Made by a program: the position numbers and the translations under genes. A stretch of 64,000 nucleotides of DNA from Anaerolineales bacterium (GTDB lineage Bacteria; Chloroflexota; Anaerolineae; Anaerolineales; UBA11579): NCBI GenBank assembly GCA_025808555.1, contig CP075526.1, positions 1,912,712-1,976,711 on the forward strand, in the 5' to 3' direction. The notes beneath the pieces were generated by a model. The model made no database searches, was not told the origin of the DNA, and saw nothing but the letters and a program-made list of their open reading frames with translations. This document shows, piece by piece, positions 25,522 to 33,961 of this stretch (positions are counted from its first letter, which is position 1; the number at the start of each line of letters is the position of its first letter).

Positions 25522-25846
25522 TGTAAATGGCACTATGTACAACGAAGATACTGAACTGCTCTTTCCGCTCCGCGTCACCCCCGCCATCCGTGATCTGCAC
25601 GGGGTGGGGTGGCGCGCCGCGGCCGAGAAGGCTTATAAGGCCGGCCCGGATGGTGAGGATGCGGTGGTGTTTGTGCTGGCCATGGCACGCGTCAATGGCT
25701 GCCACAATTGCAACGCCGACTCGTTCCGCGCCATGAAGGGCTGCACCGAATGCTCGCAGGATAATGTGCGCCGTTTTCGTGGTGGAGAGAAAGGCTTGCT
25801 CAAGCAGATCGAGAAGGCGGGAAAAGATCTGGCTGAAGCAGAGTAG
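25508..25846 (+). CDS. Conserved-looking small protein with CxxC pairs, function unknown
   Basis: A 112-residue soluble protein. Its centre carries NGCHNCNADSFRAMKGCTEC, two CxxC pairs plus a His, which could bind zinc or an Fe-S cluster. The C-terminus is Lys-rich and helical. I do not recognise a family, but the composition, codon pattern and position after nuoI support a real gene. Translation may start at ATG 25508, inside the loop of the hairpin described above, or at ATG 25535 (MYNEDTELLF), which would give 103 residues and is outside the stem. Confidence 0.65.
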   Translation: MPRFVVNGTMYNEDTELLFPLRVTPAIRDLHGVGWRAAAEKAYKAGPDGEDAVVFVLAMARVNGCHNCNADSFRAMKGCTECSQDNVRRFRGGEKGLLKQIEKAGKDLAEAE

Positions 25847-25851
25847 ACAAA

Positions 25852-26435
25852 CTAGCTCTCAAATGCCTTTGCCAGCAGCGCGGTTAAACCCAATTGCGCT
25901 GCTGTTTGTTTTAAATAGTTGATATCAAGAAGATCGCGTTGCACTGCAATGAGCCCAAGAATGTCCCGCCATTGACGTTCGGAAACTTCACCGCCCTGCT
26001 TGTACCACTCTAGCTTGGCCAGGATAGTGTCTTCTGGGCTGGCAACTACCGCCTGTACAGCATGCTCCAGCGATAGCGCCGCCGTTTTGCTGCGTGCAAA
26101 CTGTTGTTGAGTAAATTTGCGCTCGCTGGGGATGAAAATATCAACCTTGAACATTGTGCCTATATGCAGGATATTGAAACTGGAACGGCTGACGATGGCA
26201 CCCGTAACCATCTGCTCATCAATAAAAAAATCTTTCTGCAAGGCGGCAACCAATGGTTTGGCATCTTGCATTTTCAACTTCGCCACAATATCGGCATCTT
26301 GTGTGGTGCGTACCATGCCATGAAAGCTCTAGCCAATGACCCCGTAATGAAGTATGGAATCTGAAGAGCGTCTAGCGCTTGTGTGACCCGCAGTGTGATT
26401 GAAATTGGGTCAAAGTCTGTCTGGGTGCTTGCCAT
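25852..26435 (-). pseudogene. Nucleotidyltransferase-fold protein, broken by a one-base frameshift
   Basis: The N-terminal part (from ATG 26435: MASTQTDFD...IPYFITGSLAR) and the C-terminal part (TTQDADIVAKLK... to the stop at 25852) belong to one protein of about 193 residues but lie in different frames. They join near 26318-26325, where TAGAG is found and one extra A would restore a continuous reading with GSLARSFHGMVRTTQDADIV. The G-S-x(n)-D-A-D pattern and the EDTILAKLEWYKQGG segment are those of the nucleotidyltransferase family related to AbiEii/MNT-type proteins. It overlaps its 84-residue partner by 26 bases. It is either a genuine inactivation or a sequencing error. Confidence 0.72.
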
Positions 26436-26664
26436 AATATCGGGTAGCCAATTCCTCGCCCAGCAACAGGCCTGCCAGGCGGCGTTGCAGTTCGGCAGGG
26501 CTGGCATCCGGGTGGCGCTGGCGCAAACCCGCCAGCGCCAGTTGGCGGGAGGCGCGGGTAAGCGCAGCCACCATTTGCATCTTGCGCCAGCCAGGTGTTT
26601 CGCGTAATGTCCGAATTTGCATCGCTTCGATAGCAGGATGCGTGTCGGAATAATAGCTGCCCAT
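26410..26664 (-). CDS. Small helical partner protein of the nucleotidyltransferase
   Basis: An 84-residue, mostly helical protein (WRKMQMVAALTRASRQLAL, GLRQRHPDASPAELQRRLA, LLLGEELATRYYG). Proteins with this RHPDAS-ELQRRLA pattern are commonly encoded directly before nucleotidyltransferase-fold genes in Chloroflexota and cyanobacteria (recalled, not searched). The function is unknown, and a toxin-antitoxin style relationship is only a guess. Its end overlaps the start of the broken nucleotidyltransferase gene, so the two were a translationally coupled pair. Confidence 0.7.
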   Translation of the reverse strand: MGSYYSDTHPAIEAMQIRTLRETPGWRKMQMVAALTRASRQLALAGLRQRHPDASPAELQRRLAGLLLGEELATRYYGKHPDRL

Positions 26665-26686
26665 GAATCCAGTATACAGCAGCCTT

Positions 26687-26692
26687 TATAAT
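26687..26692 (+). promoter_or_regulatory. -10 box of mrp (leaderless layout)
   Basis: Perfect TATAAT ending seven bases before the mrp ATG. There is no room for a ribosome-binding site, and no clear -35 is visible. Confidence 0.6.
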
Positions 26693-26699
26693 ATGCCTC

Positions 26700-27782
26700 A
26701 TGTCCAAAGAGATCACCAACGAAACTGTATTGGCCGCGCTTGCCAAGGTCAAGGAGCCGGCCACTCAAAAAGACTTTGTCCTGCTCAATGCTGTGCAGCA
26801 ACTTGATGTCAAGGGCGATAGCGTTGCTCTGACCCTGGGGCTCATTAGCCCCAGCCATCCATTCCAGGCTGAGATCGACAAGGATGTGCGCAAAGCGCTG
26901 GAGAAAGCCGGCGCCAAGAAGATCGCGCTTGATTTCGCCCTACAGGTGCCTGGCGACGGGCGCCCGCGTGCAGGCTCCGCCGCCGGCGTCAAGAACACCG
27001 TTGCCATTGCCTCGGGCAAGGGCGGGGTAGGCAAGAGCACCGTCTCCGTCAACGTAGCCGCCGCGCTCGCCAAAGCCGGCGCCCGCGTCGGCCTGCTGGA
27101 CTCTGACGTGTATGGCCCCAATGTACCCACCATGATGGGCGTCAAGCACCTGCCGGCGCCGCCAGACGCCAGCGGCCATCTGCTGCCCGCCGAAGCCTAC
27201 GGGGTGAAGATGATGTCGATCGGCTTTCTGGTCAAGCCGGAGCAGGCCATGGTCTGGCGTGGCCCCATGCTGCACAACGCCATTCGCCAATTCATTAATG
27301 ATGTGGAGTGGGGCGAGCTGGACTATCTCATCGTGGACATGCCGCCCGGCACTGGCGATGTGCAGCTCAGCATGGCGCAGACCACGCCGCTCAGCGGCGG
27401 GGTCATCGTCACGCTGCCGCAGCAAGTCTCCACGGATGATGCCCGCCGCGGGGCTGAGATGTTCCGCCAGCTGCGCGTGCCGCTGATGGGCGTGGTCGAG
27501 AACATGAGCTATCTGGAATTGCCGGATGGCAAGCGTATGGAAGTCTTCGGCAAGGGTGGCGGCGAAGCGCTGGCTGCCGAGTTTGGTGTTCCGTTCATTG
27601 GCGCGGTACCCATGGAGTCGCAGGTGCGTGCGGGCGGCGACAGCGGCAAGCCGATCGTGATCAGCCACCCGGATTCCGCGGCGGCGCGTGCCCTCACCGA
27701 GATTGCCGCAGATATTGCCCTGCGCACTTCGGTTGCCGCTTTGGCTGCGCAAAGCCAGGCGTTCTCGATTAAAATCGAGTGA
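26700..27782 (+). CDS. mrp: Mrp/ApbC-family Fe-S carrier ATPase, cysteine-free variant
   Basis: A 360-residue P-loop protein that, in the family, carries Fe-S clusters to target proteins. An N-terminal MIP18/DUF59-like domain (about 1-85) precedes the ParA-like domain. That domain has deviant Walker A SGKGGVGKST (about 104-113), switch motifs DSDVYGPNVP and MPPGTGDVQ, and ENMSY. In canonical Mrp proteins a CxxC pair following ENMSY binds the shared cluster. Here that segment reads ENMSYLELPDGKRMEVFG, and the entire protein has no cysteine. The fold assignment is firm, but cluster carriage by the usual ligands is not possible. Confidence 0.93.
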   Translation: MSKEITNETVLAALAKVKEPATQKDFVLLNAVQQLDVKGDSVALTLGLISPSHPFQAEIDKDVRKALEKAGAKKIALDFALQVPGDGRPRAGSAAGVKNTVAIASGKGGVGKSTVSVNVAAALAKAGARVGLLDSDVYGPNVPTMMGVKHLPAPPDASGHLLPAEAYGVKMMSIGFLVKPEQAMVWRGPMLHNAIRQFINDVEWGELDYLIVDMPPGTGDVQLSMAQTTPLSGGVIVTLPQQVSTDDARRGAEMFRQLRVPLMGVVENMSYLELPDGKRMEVFGKGGGEALAAEFGVPFIGAVPMESQVRAGGDSGKPIVISHPDSAAARALTEIAADIALRTSVAALAAQSQAFSIKIE

Positions 27783-27863
27783 CATAAAAACAGGGCGATC
27801 TTCTAGCCTGTTTAGTTTCGAGGAAAGGTGCGCTGAGGATGTACGCATCCCAGCGATAACAAT

Positions 27864-28829
27864 ATGACTGATTCGCCACAGCCGTTGGAGCAGGTGCAAA
27901 ACCCGCTCATCGTCGGCATCCGTTTTCAAAAGATCGGCAAGCTGTACCACTTTGACGCCAGCAAAGAGCCTGAGCTCAAGCCGGGCGACTACGCCATTGT
28001 AGAGACCAGCCGCGGTATCCAGATCGGCCAGGTGGTGCAGCGCCTCGAGGAGCCACCCGCACCGCCGCAACAGGGCACCTGGAAGCCGATCGAGCGCAAA
28101 GCCTCGCAGGGCGATCTGGAAGTCCATAAGAATATTCAGAAAAAAGAAGTGGAAGCCATGATCGAGGCGCGGGCGGCGGCGTCCAAGCTCAATTACAAGG
28201 GCGTCAAGATCGTAAAAGCTGAGTTTAGCTTTGACCGCAAGATGCTGACCTTCTTGTACAACACTGAAGAAGACAAGGATATGGACTTGGGCAGGCTGCG
28301 TAAGGAGATGCTCAAGCTCTACACGAACACAAATATTGAGATGCGCCGCGTTGGCCCGCGGGATGTCGCCAAAATCCTGGGCGGCATGGGCGCCTGTGGC
28401 CTGGAGAGCCGCTGTTGCTCTACCTTCCTGACCGACTTCAGCCCCATCTCCATTAAGATGGCCAAGGCGCAGGGCATTTCGCTCGACCCTGGCGAGATCA
28501 CCGGCATGTGTGGGCGCTTGCGCTGCTGCCTGATCTACGAATACGAGCAATATGTCGAGGCGCGCAAGACCCTGCCCAAGCGCGGCAAGGAAGTACAAAC
28601 GCCCCTGGGCCGCGGCAAAGTGATTGACGTGGTGCCCCTGAAGCAGGCCGTGCTGGTGTCGCTACCCGAGGGCAAGCGCGCCGAGTTCCTCAAGCACGAG
28701 ATCGAGCCATGGGACGAGCTGGAGGCCCTGCGCCGCAAGAGCGAAGCGCCGTGCGACCGCCACGAAAACGGCGGCTGCGACTGCGGCAAAGCCAACTACG
28801 GCGACAAGCAGAAAAAGACTGACGACTAA
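27864..28829 (+). CDS. ricT: PSP1-domain protein, RicT/YaaT-like
   Basis: A 321-residue protein of the PSP1 family. The central region includes MEARAAASKLNYKGVKIV-like helices (with I for the first M), GARD-type RRVGPRDVAKILGGMGACG, and two clusters of Cys (GLESRCCSTF, GMCGRLRCCLIYEYE). RicT in Bacillus forms a Fe-S-containing complex with RicA/RicF that stimulates RNase Y-dependent RNA maturation and phosphorelay. Whether partners exist here is unknown. A C-terminal Cys/His tail (CDRHENGGCDCG) adds possible metal ligands. It follows mrp by 80 bases with no clear ribosome-binding site. Confidence 0.9.
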   Translation: MTDSPQPLEQVQNPLIVGIRFQKIGKLYHFDASKEPELKPGDYAIVETSRGIQIGQVVQRLEEPPAPPQQGTWKPIERKASQGDLEVHKNIQKKEVEAMIEARAAASKLNYKGVKIVKAEFSFDRKMLTFLYNTEEDKDMDLGRLRKEMLKLYTNTNIEMRRVGPRDVAKILGGMGACGLESRCCSTFLTDFSPISIKMAKAQGISLDPGEITGMCGRLRCCLIYEYEQYVEARKTLPKRGKEVQTPLGRGKVIDVVPLKQAVLVSLPEGKRAEFLKHEIEPWDELEALRRKSEAPCDRHENGGCDCGKANYGDKQKKTDD

Positions 28830-28830
28830 C

Positions 28831-28858
28831 AAAAACGCCCGCAACCGCGGGCGTTTTT
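28831..28858. terminator. Rho-independent terminator, bidirectional
   Basis: Twelve-base stem AAAAACGCCCGC / GCGGGCGTTTTT with an AACC loop and extra T. It lies between the convergent RicT-like gene (plus) and cupredoxin gene (minus). Confidence 0.9.
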
Positions 28859-28880
28859 TTACCTGTTAGCGTAGTCTGCG

Positions 28881-29333
28881 TTACTCTTCAACCACGATCG
28901 TGCCCGACATGCCGGCATGGCCAGCACCGCCATGGAACTGGCAATGGTAGTCATACGTGCCCGGAGTGTCAAAGGTGAAGCTGAAGCTATCGCCTTGGCC
29001 TAGCGTGTTGCTGCCAAAGCTGCCGTCGTCAGCGGTTACCGTGTGCGGCGCATCCTCATTGTTGCGCCAGGTCACAGTGGTGCCGGCCTTTACAGTGAGC
29101 GTGCCGGGGCCAAAGGAGAAGTTGGCGATGGTGACAGTGTCGCCGCCGCTGTCTTCACTCTCTTCCTCCGCCTCGGTAGGGGCTGACGCTTGCGTAGGAG
29201 CTTCGGTGGGTTGGTCCACATGGTCGGTGGCCGCAGGCGGCTCTGTGGTGGCGGCGGGTGCGCCGCCGCAGGCGCTCAACAGCAAGAGCAGGATGGTAGC
29301 GAGAGCAATGCGTTTGAAAATGGGCGAATTCAT
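28881..29333 (-). CDS. Cupredoxin (plastocyanin/azurin-like) lipoprotein
   Basis: A 150-residue exported lipoprotein. The lipobox LSAC places the modified Cys at position 22. A Thr/Pro/Glu-rich linker reaches to about residue 64, then a blue-copper domain follows with ligands His97 (DAPHTVT), Cys131, His134 and Met142 (YDYHCQFHGGAGHAGM). Such proteins shuttle electrons on the outer face of the membrane. A partner (for example, an oxidase or alternative complex III) is not in the window. It is a single gene. Confidence 0.92.
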   Translation of the reverse strand: MNSPIFKRIALATILLLLLSACGGAPAATTEPPAATDHVDQPTEAPTQASAPTEAEEESEDSGGDTVTIANFSFGPGTLTVKAGTTVTWRNNEDAPHTVTADDGSFGSNTLGQGDSFSFTFDTPGTYDYHCQFHGGAGHAGMSGTIVVEE

Positions 29334-29432
29334 TGCAAAACCTCCTCTGGTTTTAACCAGTATAGGCAGCCAGTTTAAGTATCAGATTAGTGCCAGCTAA
29401 TTTCAAAACTCGGCTGCGCTAAGACGCCCTTG

Positions 29433-29438
29433 TATACT
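29433..29438 (+). promoter_or_regulatory. -10 box of the BtuF-like gene (leaderless layout)
   Basis: TGTATACT, with TATACT ending six bases before the ATG. No ribosome-binding site is present between them. Confidence 0.55.
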
Positions 29439-29444
29439 TAGCCT

Positions 29445-30290
29445 ATGCGGGCTGTTTCTCTTGTGCCATCCATTACAGAGAGCTTGTTCGAGCTTGGCCT
29501 CGGCGACAGCGTCGTGGGCATCACGGATTATTGCATATATCCCGCTGAGGCTCTGGCAGGCTTGCCGCGCATCGGCGGCACAAAGAACCCAAACCTGCCC
29601 GCCATCATCGCCTTGCAGCCGGATGTGGTCTTTGCCAACCAGGAAGAGAATACCCAGACCGCCGTCGAAGGCCTGCGGGCGGCGGGCGTGAATGTGGTGC
29701 TGCACTTTCCGCAGACAGTGGAGCAGGCGCTGGCGGATCTCGCCGGCATTGCCGCCCTGTTTGGCCGCCTGACGGCGCAGCAACGCGTGGCCCAATTAGC
29801 GGAGCAAGTCGCCGCCGCCCGGCGGCTGGCGCTGCAACCGTTGCGCACCTTTGTGCCCGTGTGGTACGAGGAGGGTGATCCGCAGTGGTGGATGACCCTG
29901 AACCAGCACACCTTCACGCATGATGTGCTGACCCTGTGTGGCTTTGACAATGTATTCGCCCAGCGTGAGCGCCGCTATCCGCTGGCGGCCGACCTGGGCC
30001 GCGCAACCCCCAAGCCCGCCGCGGGACGCGACACGCGCTATCCGCGTGTAACCACCGCCGAGATTGCCGCTGCGCAGCCAGAGGCGGCCCTGCTGCCTTC
30101 TGAGCCGTATGCTTTTACTGCAGCAGACGCGCAGCGTCTGGCGGATGCGCTGGGCGACCAGCTGCCTGCCCAGCGCATTCACCTGGTGGATGGCAGCTTG
30201 CTCACCTGGCCTGGCACGCGCCTGGGGCAGGCCATTACGGCGCTGCAAGCACTGCACGCTACGCTCAGCTCAGCCAGCCACAGCAAGTAG
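29445..30290 (+). CDS. BtuF-like helical backbone metal receptor, cytoplasmic
   Basis: A 281-residue protein with the periplasmic-binding-protein-II helical-backbone fold used for vitamin B12 and metal-chelate capture. The N-terminus RAVSLVPSITESLFELGLGD, the motif VGITDYCIYP, GGTKNPNLPAIIALQPDVVF and ALLPSEPYAF are typical. There is no signal peptide, so it would stay in the cytoplasm unless the start is wrong. Related leaderless homologues are known beside cobalamin genes, but none are adjacent here. It is followed by a DMT permease gene on the same strand. Confidence 0.82.
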   Translation: MRAVSLVPSITESLFELGLGDSVVGITDYCIYPAEALAGLPRIGGTKNPNLPAIIALQPDVVFANQEENTQTAVEGLRAAGVNVVLHFPQTVEQALADLAGIAALFGRLTAQQRVAQLAEQVAAARRLALQPLRTFVPVWYEEGDPQWWMTLNQHTFTHDVLTLCGFDNVFAQRERRYPLAADLGRATPKPAAGRDTRYPRVTTAEIAAAQPEAALLPSEPYAFTAADAQRLADALGDQLPAQRIHLVDGSLLTWPGTRLGQAITALQALHATLSSASHSK

Positions 30291-30325
30291 AATTGCACGC
30301 ACCCTCTACTGAGAACTCAAGTCTG

Positions 30326-31216
30326 ATGAATTCTTTGCAACGTCGCACCGGCATTCTATTTGGCCTGCTGGCTGCCGCCATCTGGGGCGGTATGTATGTG
30401 GTCAGCAAAGTGGTGCTGGAGGTTGTGCCGCCTTTCACCTTGCTAACTCTGCGTTTGCTGCTGGGGATTGCCAGTCTGGCCGCCTGGGTCAGCTGGCAGC
30501 GTGCCTGGCCGCAGCTAAGCCGCGGCCAGTGGCTGCGGTTGTTGGCGGTGGGCACGCTGGGCTATGGCGTTTCGTTGGGCTTCCAGTTTGCCGGCACGCA
30601 GCTTTCCACCGCAGCCAACGGGGCGGTCATTACTGCGGCAACGCCGGCTTTCGTGTTCCTGTTCGCCTGGCTGCTGCTGCGCGAGCGCATTGGCTGGCGC
30701 CAGGTCGCCGCTTTGCTCCTTTCCACTGCGGGTGTGCTGATGATCATTGACCCCTTCCAAGTTCGTCTAGATTCAGAGCTGGGAGTAGGGAATCTCCTGT
30801 TGGTTGGCGCCGCAGTGACCTGGGCGCTGTATTCCGTCTTGGTGCGGCAATCCACCCAGCAAGTCGATCCCTTGGCCTTCACGCTGATCTCCTTCATCGG
30901 CGGCTTGTTGGTGGCACTGCCCGCAGCCGCGCTGGAGTTGCGTACTCAGACTGTGGGTGCAGCCACTCCTGGCGTGGCGCTGGGAATTGTGTATCTGGGC
31001 GTCATCTCTACTGCGGTTGCAGCCTATTTGTGGAACAAGGCCTTCGCCGTGCTGCCTGCCGGCATGGCTGCTCTCACCTTCTTTGCCCAGCCCTTAGTGG
31101 GGGCTGGGCTGGGTATCGGCCTGCTGGGTGAGCCCTTCACCCTGCAATTCGCGGCTGGCGCTGCTCTCATTTTGCTCTGCTTGTGGATGGCGGCTCAGCC
31201 CGATAGAATCAACTAG
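30326..31216 (+). CDS. DMT/EamA-family transporter
   Basis: A 296-residue membrane protein with ten predicted segments arranged as two EamA repeats (AAAIWGGMYVVSKVVLEVVP in the first; AAVTWALYSVLVRQ opening the second). Members export amino acids, metabolites or drugs; the substrate cannot be read. The start was set at the ATG giving MNSLQRRTG. A TTG eleven codons earlier is less likely. Neither has a strong ribosome-binding site. A TAGAAT just after the upstream stop may be its own -10 box. Confidence 0.88.
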   Translation: MNSLQRRTGILFGLLAAAIWGGMYVVSKVVLEVVPPFTLLTLRLLLGIASLAAWVSWQRAWPQLSRGQWLRLLAVGTLGYGVSLGFQFAGTQLSTAANGAVITAATPAFVFLFAWLLLRERIGWRQVAALLLSTAGVLMIIDPFQVRLDSELGVGNLLLVGAAVTWALYSVLVRQSTQQVDPLAFTLISFIGGLLVALPAAALELRTQTVGAATPGVALGIVYLGVISTAVAAYLWNKAFAVLPAGMAALTFFAQPLVGAGLGIGLLGEPFTLQFAAGAALILLCLWMAAQPDRIN

Positions 31217-31257
31217 TCTGTGGGCTGCCTGGGCAGCCTGCTCGCGGAGGCAGTGTT

Positions 31258-32370
31258 TTGCGTCAATTCGTTTTACGTCCCCTTGGCCTGATCGCACTCA
31301 CGATCTTTGTTTTTCTTCTTCCAGTCAGCCTGGCTTTCCGAGAGCTGGCTACGCTCGTTTTTGATGCTGAAGCAACCAAGGCAATGGTACGCGAGCATCT
31401 TGTCAGCGGTCAGATGGCTTCAGCCTTGGCTCAGCAGCTCACCCGCCAGATATTCCTGTCGGAAGACGGGCAGGATACGCTCACCGGCGCATTTGTGCGC
31501 AACACCCTGTCTGAGCTCAGCGAAGACGATTGGCGCGCCATCACAGCCCTCACCATTCCTGCAAATCTGGTCGATGATACGGTTGATGACGTGGTCAACG
31601 GTTACACCGATTGGCTTGATGGCGATGCAGCCCTGCCGGAGATCCGTGTGGAGCTTGAGGGCTGGAAAACAAACATTCAGCAGAATGCCGGGCCGGTGCT
31701 GGGTGTTGTGCTGGAGGCGCTGCCTGAATGCAGCGGCAGCCAGGTAGCTGGCATGGTGCTTGGCGCGTTGCAGTCTTTTGAGACCCTGCTGGGGCAGATA
31801 AGTGGCTGCCGCCCGCCGGAGCCGGTGTACTCTGCCCTGATCGACAATGCCGGCACCATCTTTGAGGTCAGCCTGAGCCAGGCGCCATCCTCGGTGGATG
31901 TGGGCGCGCTTGGCCAGCTGGCCGGCGCGCCGGAGGAGCTGGCCCAACTCAAGGATGGGCTGGTGCAGTTACGCCGTGCATTCTTGTGGGGCTGGCTGGC
32001 CATTGCCGGCCTTGGAGTGCTGGCAGGCTTGATGGCTGGGCGCGATTTGAAACAAGCGTTGGTCTGGATCGGTGTCCCGTTCCTGTTGGCTGGGCTCCTT
32101 ACCTTTGTCTTTGGCCTCGCGTTGGAGATCTTCTCGTTGCAATTTGTAGACGCCTTTTTTGCCGGCCCTCTGCTACGCGGGGGTGGCGCCGCGGCTGCGC
32201 TGGGTGGGGCCGTGGCTGGCGGCGCGCTGGACTTTGTCAGTGGGCCATTGATGATGCAAGGCTTGATCCTGATCGCTCTCGGAGCTGTAGCAGCTTATGC
32301 CGGCTATTCGCTCTCGCGCAGTCTTGCTTCGCCCGGCATTCCGATCAATCGCAAGCGAATCGGCTGGTAA
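31258..32370 (+). CDS. Membrane protein of unknown function
   Basis: A 370-residue protein starting at TTG with GGAGG seven bases upstream. Residues 8-27 form a signal anchor. An extracytoplasmic region of about 210 residues is rich in acidic helices and carries two Cys (LPECSGS, ISGCRPP) that may pair. Three to four membrane helices follow (about 242-345), with a Gly/Ala-rich segment (RGGGAAAALGGAVAGGAL), and a basic tail. I do not recognise a family. It follows the DMT gene by 41 bases and ends at a shared terminator. Confidence 0.75.
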   Translation: MRQFVLRPLGLIALTIFVFLLPVSLAFRELATLVFDAEATKAMVREHLVSGQMASALAQQLTRQIFLSEDGQDTLTGAFVRNTLSELSEDDWRAITALTIPANLVDDTVDDVVNGYTDWLDGDAALPEIRVELEGWKTNIQQNAGPVLGVVLEALPECSGSQVAGMVLGALQSFETLLGQISGCRPPEPVYSALIDNAGTIFEVSLSQAPSSVDVGALGQLAGAPEELAQLKDGLVQLRRAFLWGWLAIAGLGVLAGLMAGRDLKQALVWIGVPFLLAGLLTFVFGLALEIFSLQFVDAFFAGPLLRGGGAAAALGGAVAGGALDFVSGPLMMQGLILIALGAVAAYAGYSLSRSLASPGIPINRKRIGW

Positions 32371-32371
32371 A

Positions 32372-32406
32372 AAAAAACAACCCTGGTATCACCAGGGTTG
32401 TTTTTT
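32372..32406. terminator. Rho-independent terminator, bidirectional
   Basis: Sixteen-base stem AAAAAACAACCCTGGT / ACCAGGGTTGTTTTTT with a three-base loop between the convergent unknown membrane-protein gene and pyk. The pyk stop codon lies inside the distal arm. Confidence 0.92.
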
Positions 32407-33880
32407 ATTTTGCTGGGGTTTCGCGCTTGTATTGCTTGTTGCGGTCCTGGCCCAGGGTATGCAGCATCACCAGGTTGGGCTGGCGCATGTCGCCGATAGG
32501 ATAGCCAGAGATGACGACAACCTTTTGGCCCGGTTTGAGGTCATGCAGGCCCAGGGTGTTCGTTTCAATACTTTCCAACATTTCATCAATGCTATGCGAG
32601 AGTGCGACCATGATCGGCACCACGCCGGCATACACTGCCATGCGGTTGTACGTCTTGCGCTCCGGGGTCAAAGCCAGGATCGGCACACGCGGGAAGGCTT
32701 TGGACATCAGCAGGGCGGTGCGGCCCGATTCAGTGAATACGGTGATCGCGGCTACATTAACATCCTGAGCCAGTTCACGCGCCGCCCGCGTGATGGAGAT
32801 GGCGTCTTCGCGCTCCAACGAGGGCTCGCTGCCTTTCCAATGGCCCCATTTGTACTGGTGTAGCTCCGATTCGTGGATGATGGCTTCCATCATCCGCACC
32901 GTTTCCACCGGGTAACTGCCCATGGCGGTTTCGCCCGAGAGCATGACGGCGTCCGTGCCGTCAAAAATGGCGTTGGCCACATCGGATGCCTCGGCGCGAG
33001 TGGGGCGTGGATTGAGGATCATCGACTCGAGCATCTGCGTAGCCGTGATCACGATCTTGCCCGCCTGGTTGGCGGCGTCAATGATCTGCTTCTGCGCGAT
33101 CGGCACATACTCGGGCGGCAGCTCCACACCCAGATCGCCGCGCGCCACCATCACTCCGCTGGCCGCCGCCACGATCTCAGTCAGGTTCTCGAGGGCTTCG
33201 CTGCGCTCCAGCTTGGCGATGATGGGTACATCCATGCGGTCTGGGGCAGGGGCGTGCTGGTTGATGAAGGCGCGTACCCGCTTCACATCTTCAGCGGTGC
33301 GCACAAAAGAGATCGCAACCATATCTACGCCCAGTTCCAAGCCTTTGGCCAGGTCCTGCTCGTCTTTGGTCGTCAGCCCCGGCACATCAATGTAGGCGCC
33401 AGGCAGGTTGATGCCCTTATTGGACTTCAAGGTGCCGCCGATAATGACTTCAGCCTGAATGGCGGTGTCGGTCACTTCCTCTGCACGCAGCTCCAGGCGC
33501 CCATCATCCAGCAGGATGCGGCCACCCTTTTTGACAAAGCGAGGCAGATCAGCAAAGTCCACTGGAATTGAACCCAGGTTGTCGTCAATAGTGCTGAGGG
33601 TGATCCAATCGCCGCGGGTCAGGATGACGCTGCCATTGGCCAGGTCGCCCACGCGGATCTTGGGGCCTTGCAGGTCTTGAAGGATGGCCACAGGCGCATC
33701 CAACTTCTCAGCAGCGGCGCGTATCCGCTGGATCAGCTGCTCATACTCGGCGTGCGTTCCGTGCGAGAAGTTGAGGCGCGCCACGCTCATGCCCGCAGCG
33801 ATCATGCGCTCCAGCGTGGCACTATCCTGGCTGGAAGGCCCCAGCGTGGCTACGATTTTGGCTCGGCGTTCTTTCAACAT
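32405..33880 (-). CDS. pyk: Pyruvate kinase
   Basis: Glycolytic enzyme converting phosphoenolpyruvate and ADP to pyruvate and ATP. At 491 residues it is normal length. It shows the family start RRAKIVATLGPSS, substrate and metal-site motifs LNFSHGTH and ILQDLQGPKIRVG, the active-site signature IIAKLERSEAL, ARGDLGVELP and the C-terminal allosteric domain (FTESGRTALLMSKAFP). The start is the ATG giving MLKERRAKIV; an in-frame upstream start would add twelve residues without homology. A TATAAA lies four bases before the ATG, possibly another near-leaderless promoter. Confidence 0.97.
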   Translation of the reverse strand: MLKERRAKIVATLGPSSQDSATLERMIAAGMSVARLNFSHGTHAEYEQLIQRIRAAAEKLDAPVAILQDLQGPKIRVGDLANGSVILTRGDWITLSTIDDNLGSIPVDFADLPRFVKKGGRILLDDGRLELRAEEVTDTAIQAEVIIGGTLKSNKGINLPGAYIDVPGLTTKDEQDLAKGLELGVDMVAISFVRTAEDVKRVRAFINQHAPAPDRMDVPIIAKLERSEALENLTEIVAAASGVMVARGDLGVELPPEYVPIAQKQIIDAANQAGKIVITATQMLESMILNPRPTRAEASDVANAIFDGTDAVMLSGETAMGSYPVETVRMMEAIIHESELHQYKWGHWKGSEPSLEREDAISITRAARELAQDVNVAAITVFTESGRTALLMSKAFPRVPILALTPERKTYNRMAVYAGVVPIMVALSHSIDEMLESIETNTLGLHDLKPGQKVVVISGYPIGDMRQPNLVMLHTLGQDRNKQYKRETPAK

Positions 33881-33961
33881 GGAGTTTATAACCCGCAAAA
33901 GCGGGAGTGGTTGCACATAATTGCAAAAAACTATTCAGTTTTTGTGCCTCATCGTTGATAG

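Noticed and set aside
25852-26664. Calling the nucleotidyltransferase pair a toxin-antitoxin system
   Set aside because: The fold and gene order are suggestive, but no family-specific toxin motif beyond the D-x-D is visible, and the enzyme frame is broken.
26940-28598. A 552-codon minus-strand frame opposite mrp and the PSP1 gene
   Set aside because: It spans two genes and the gap between them without domain or start signals.
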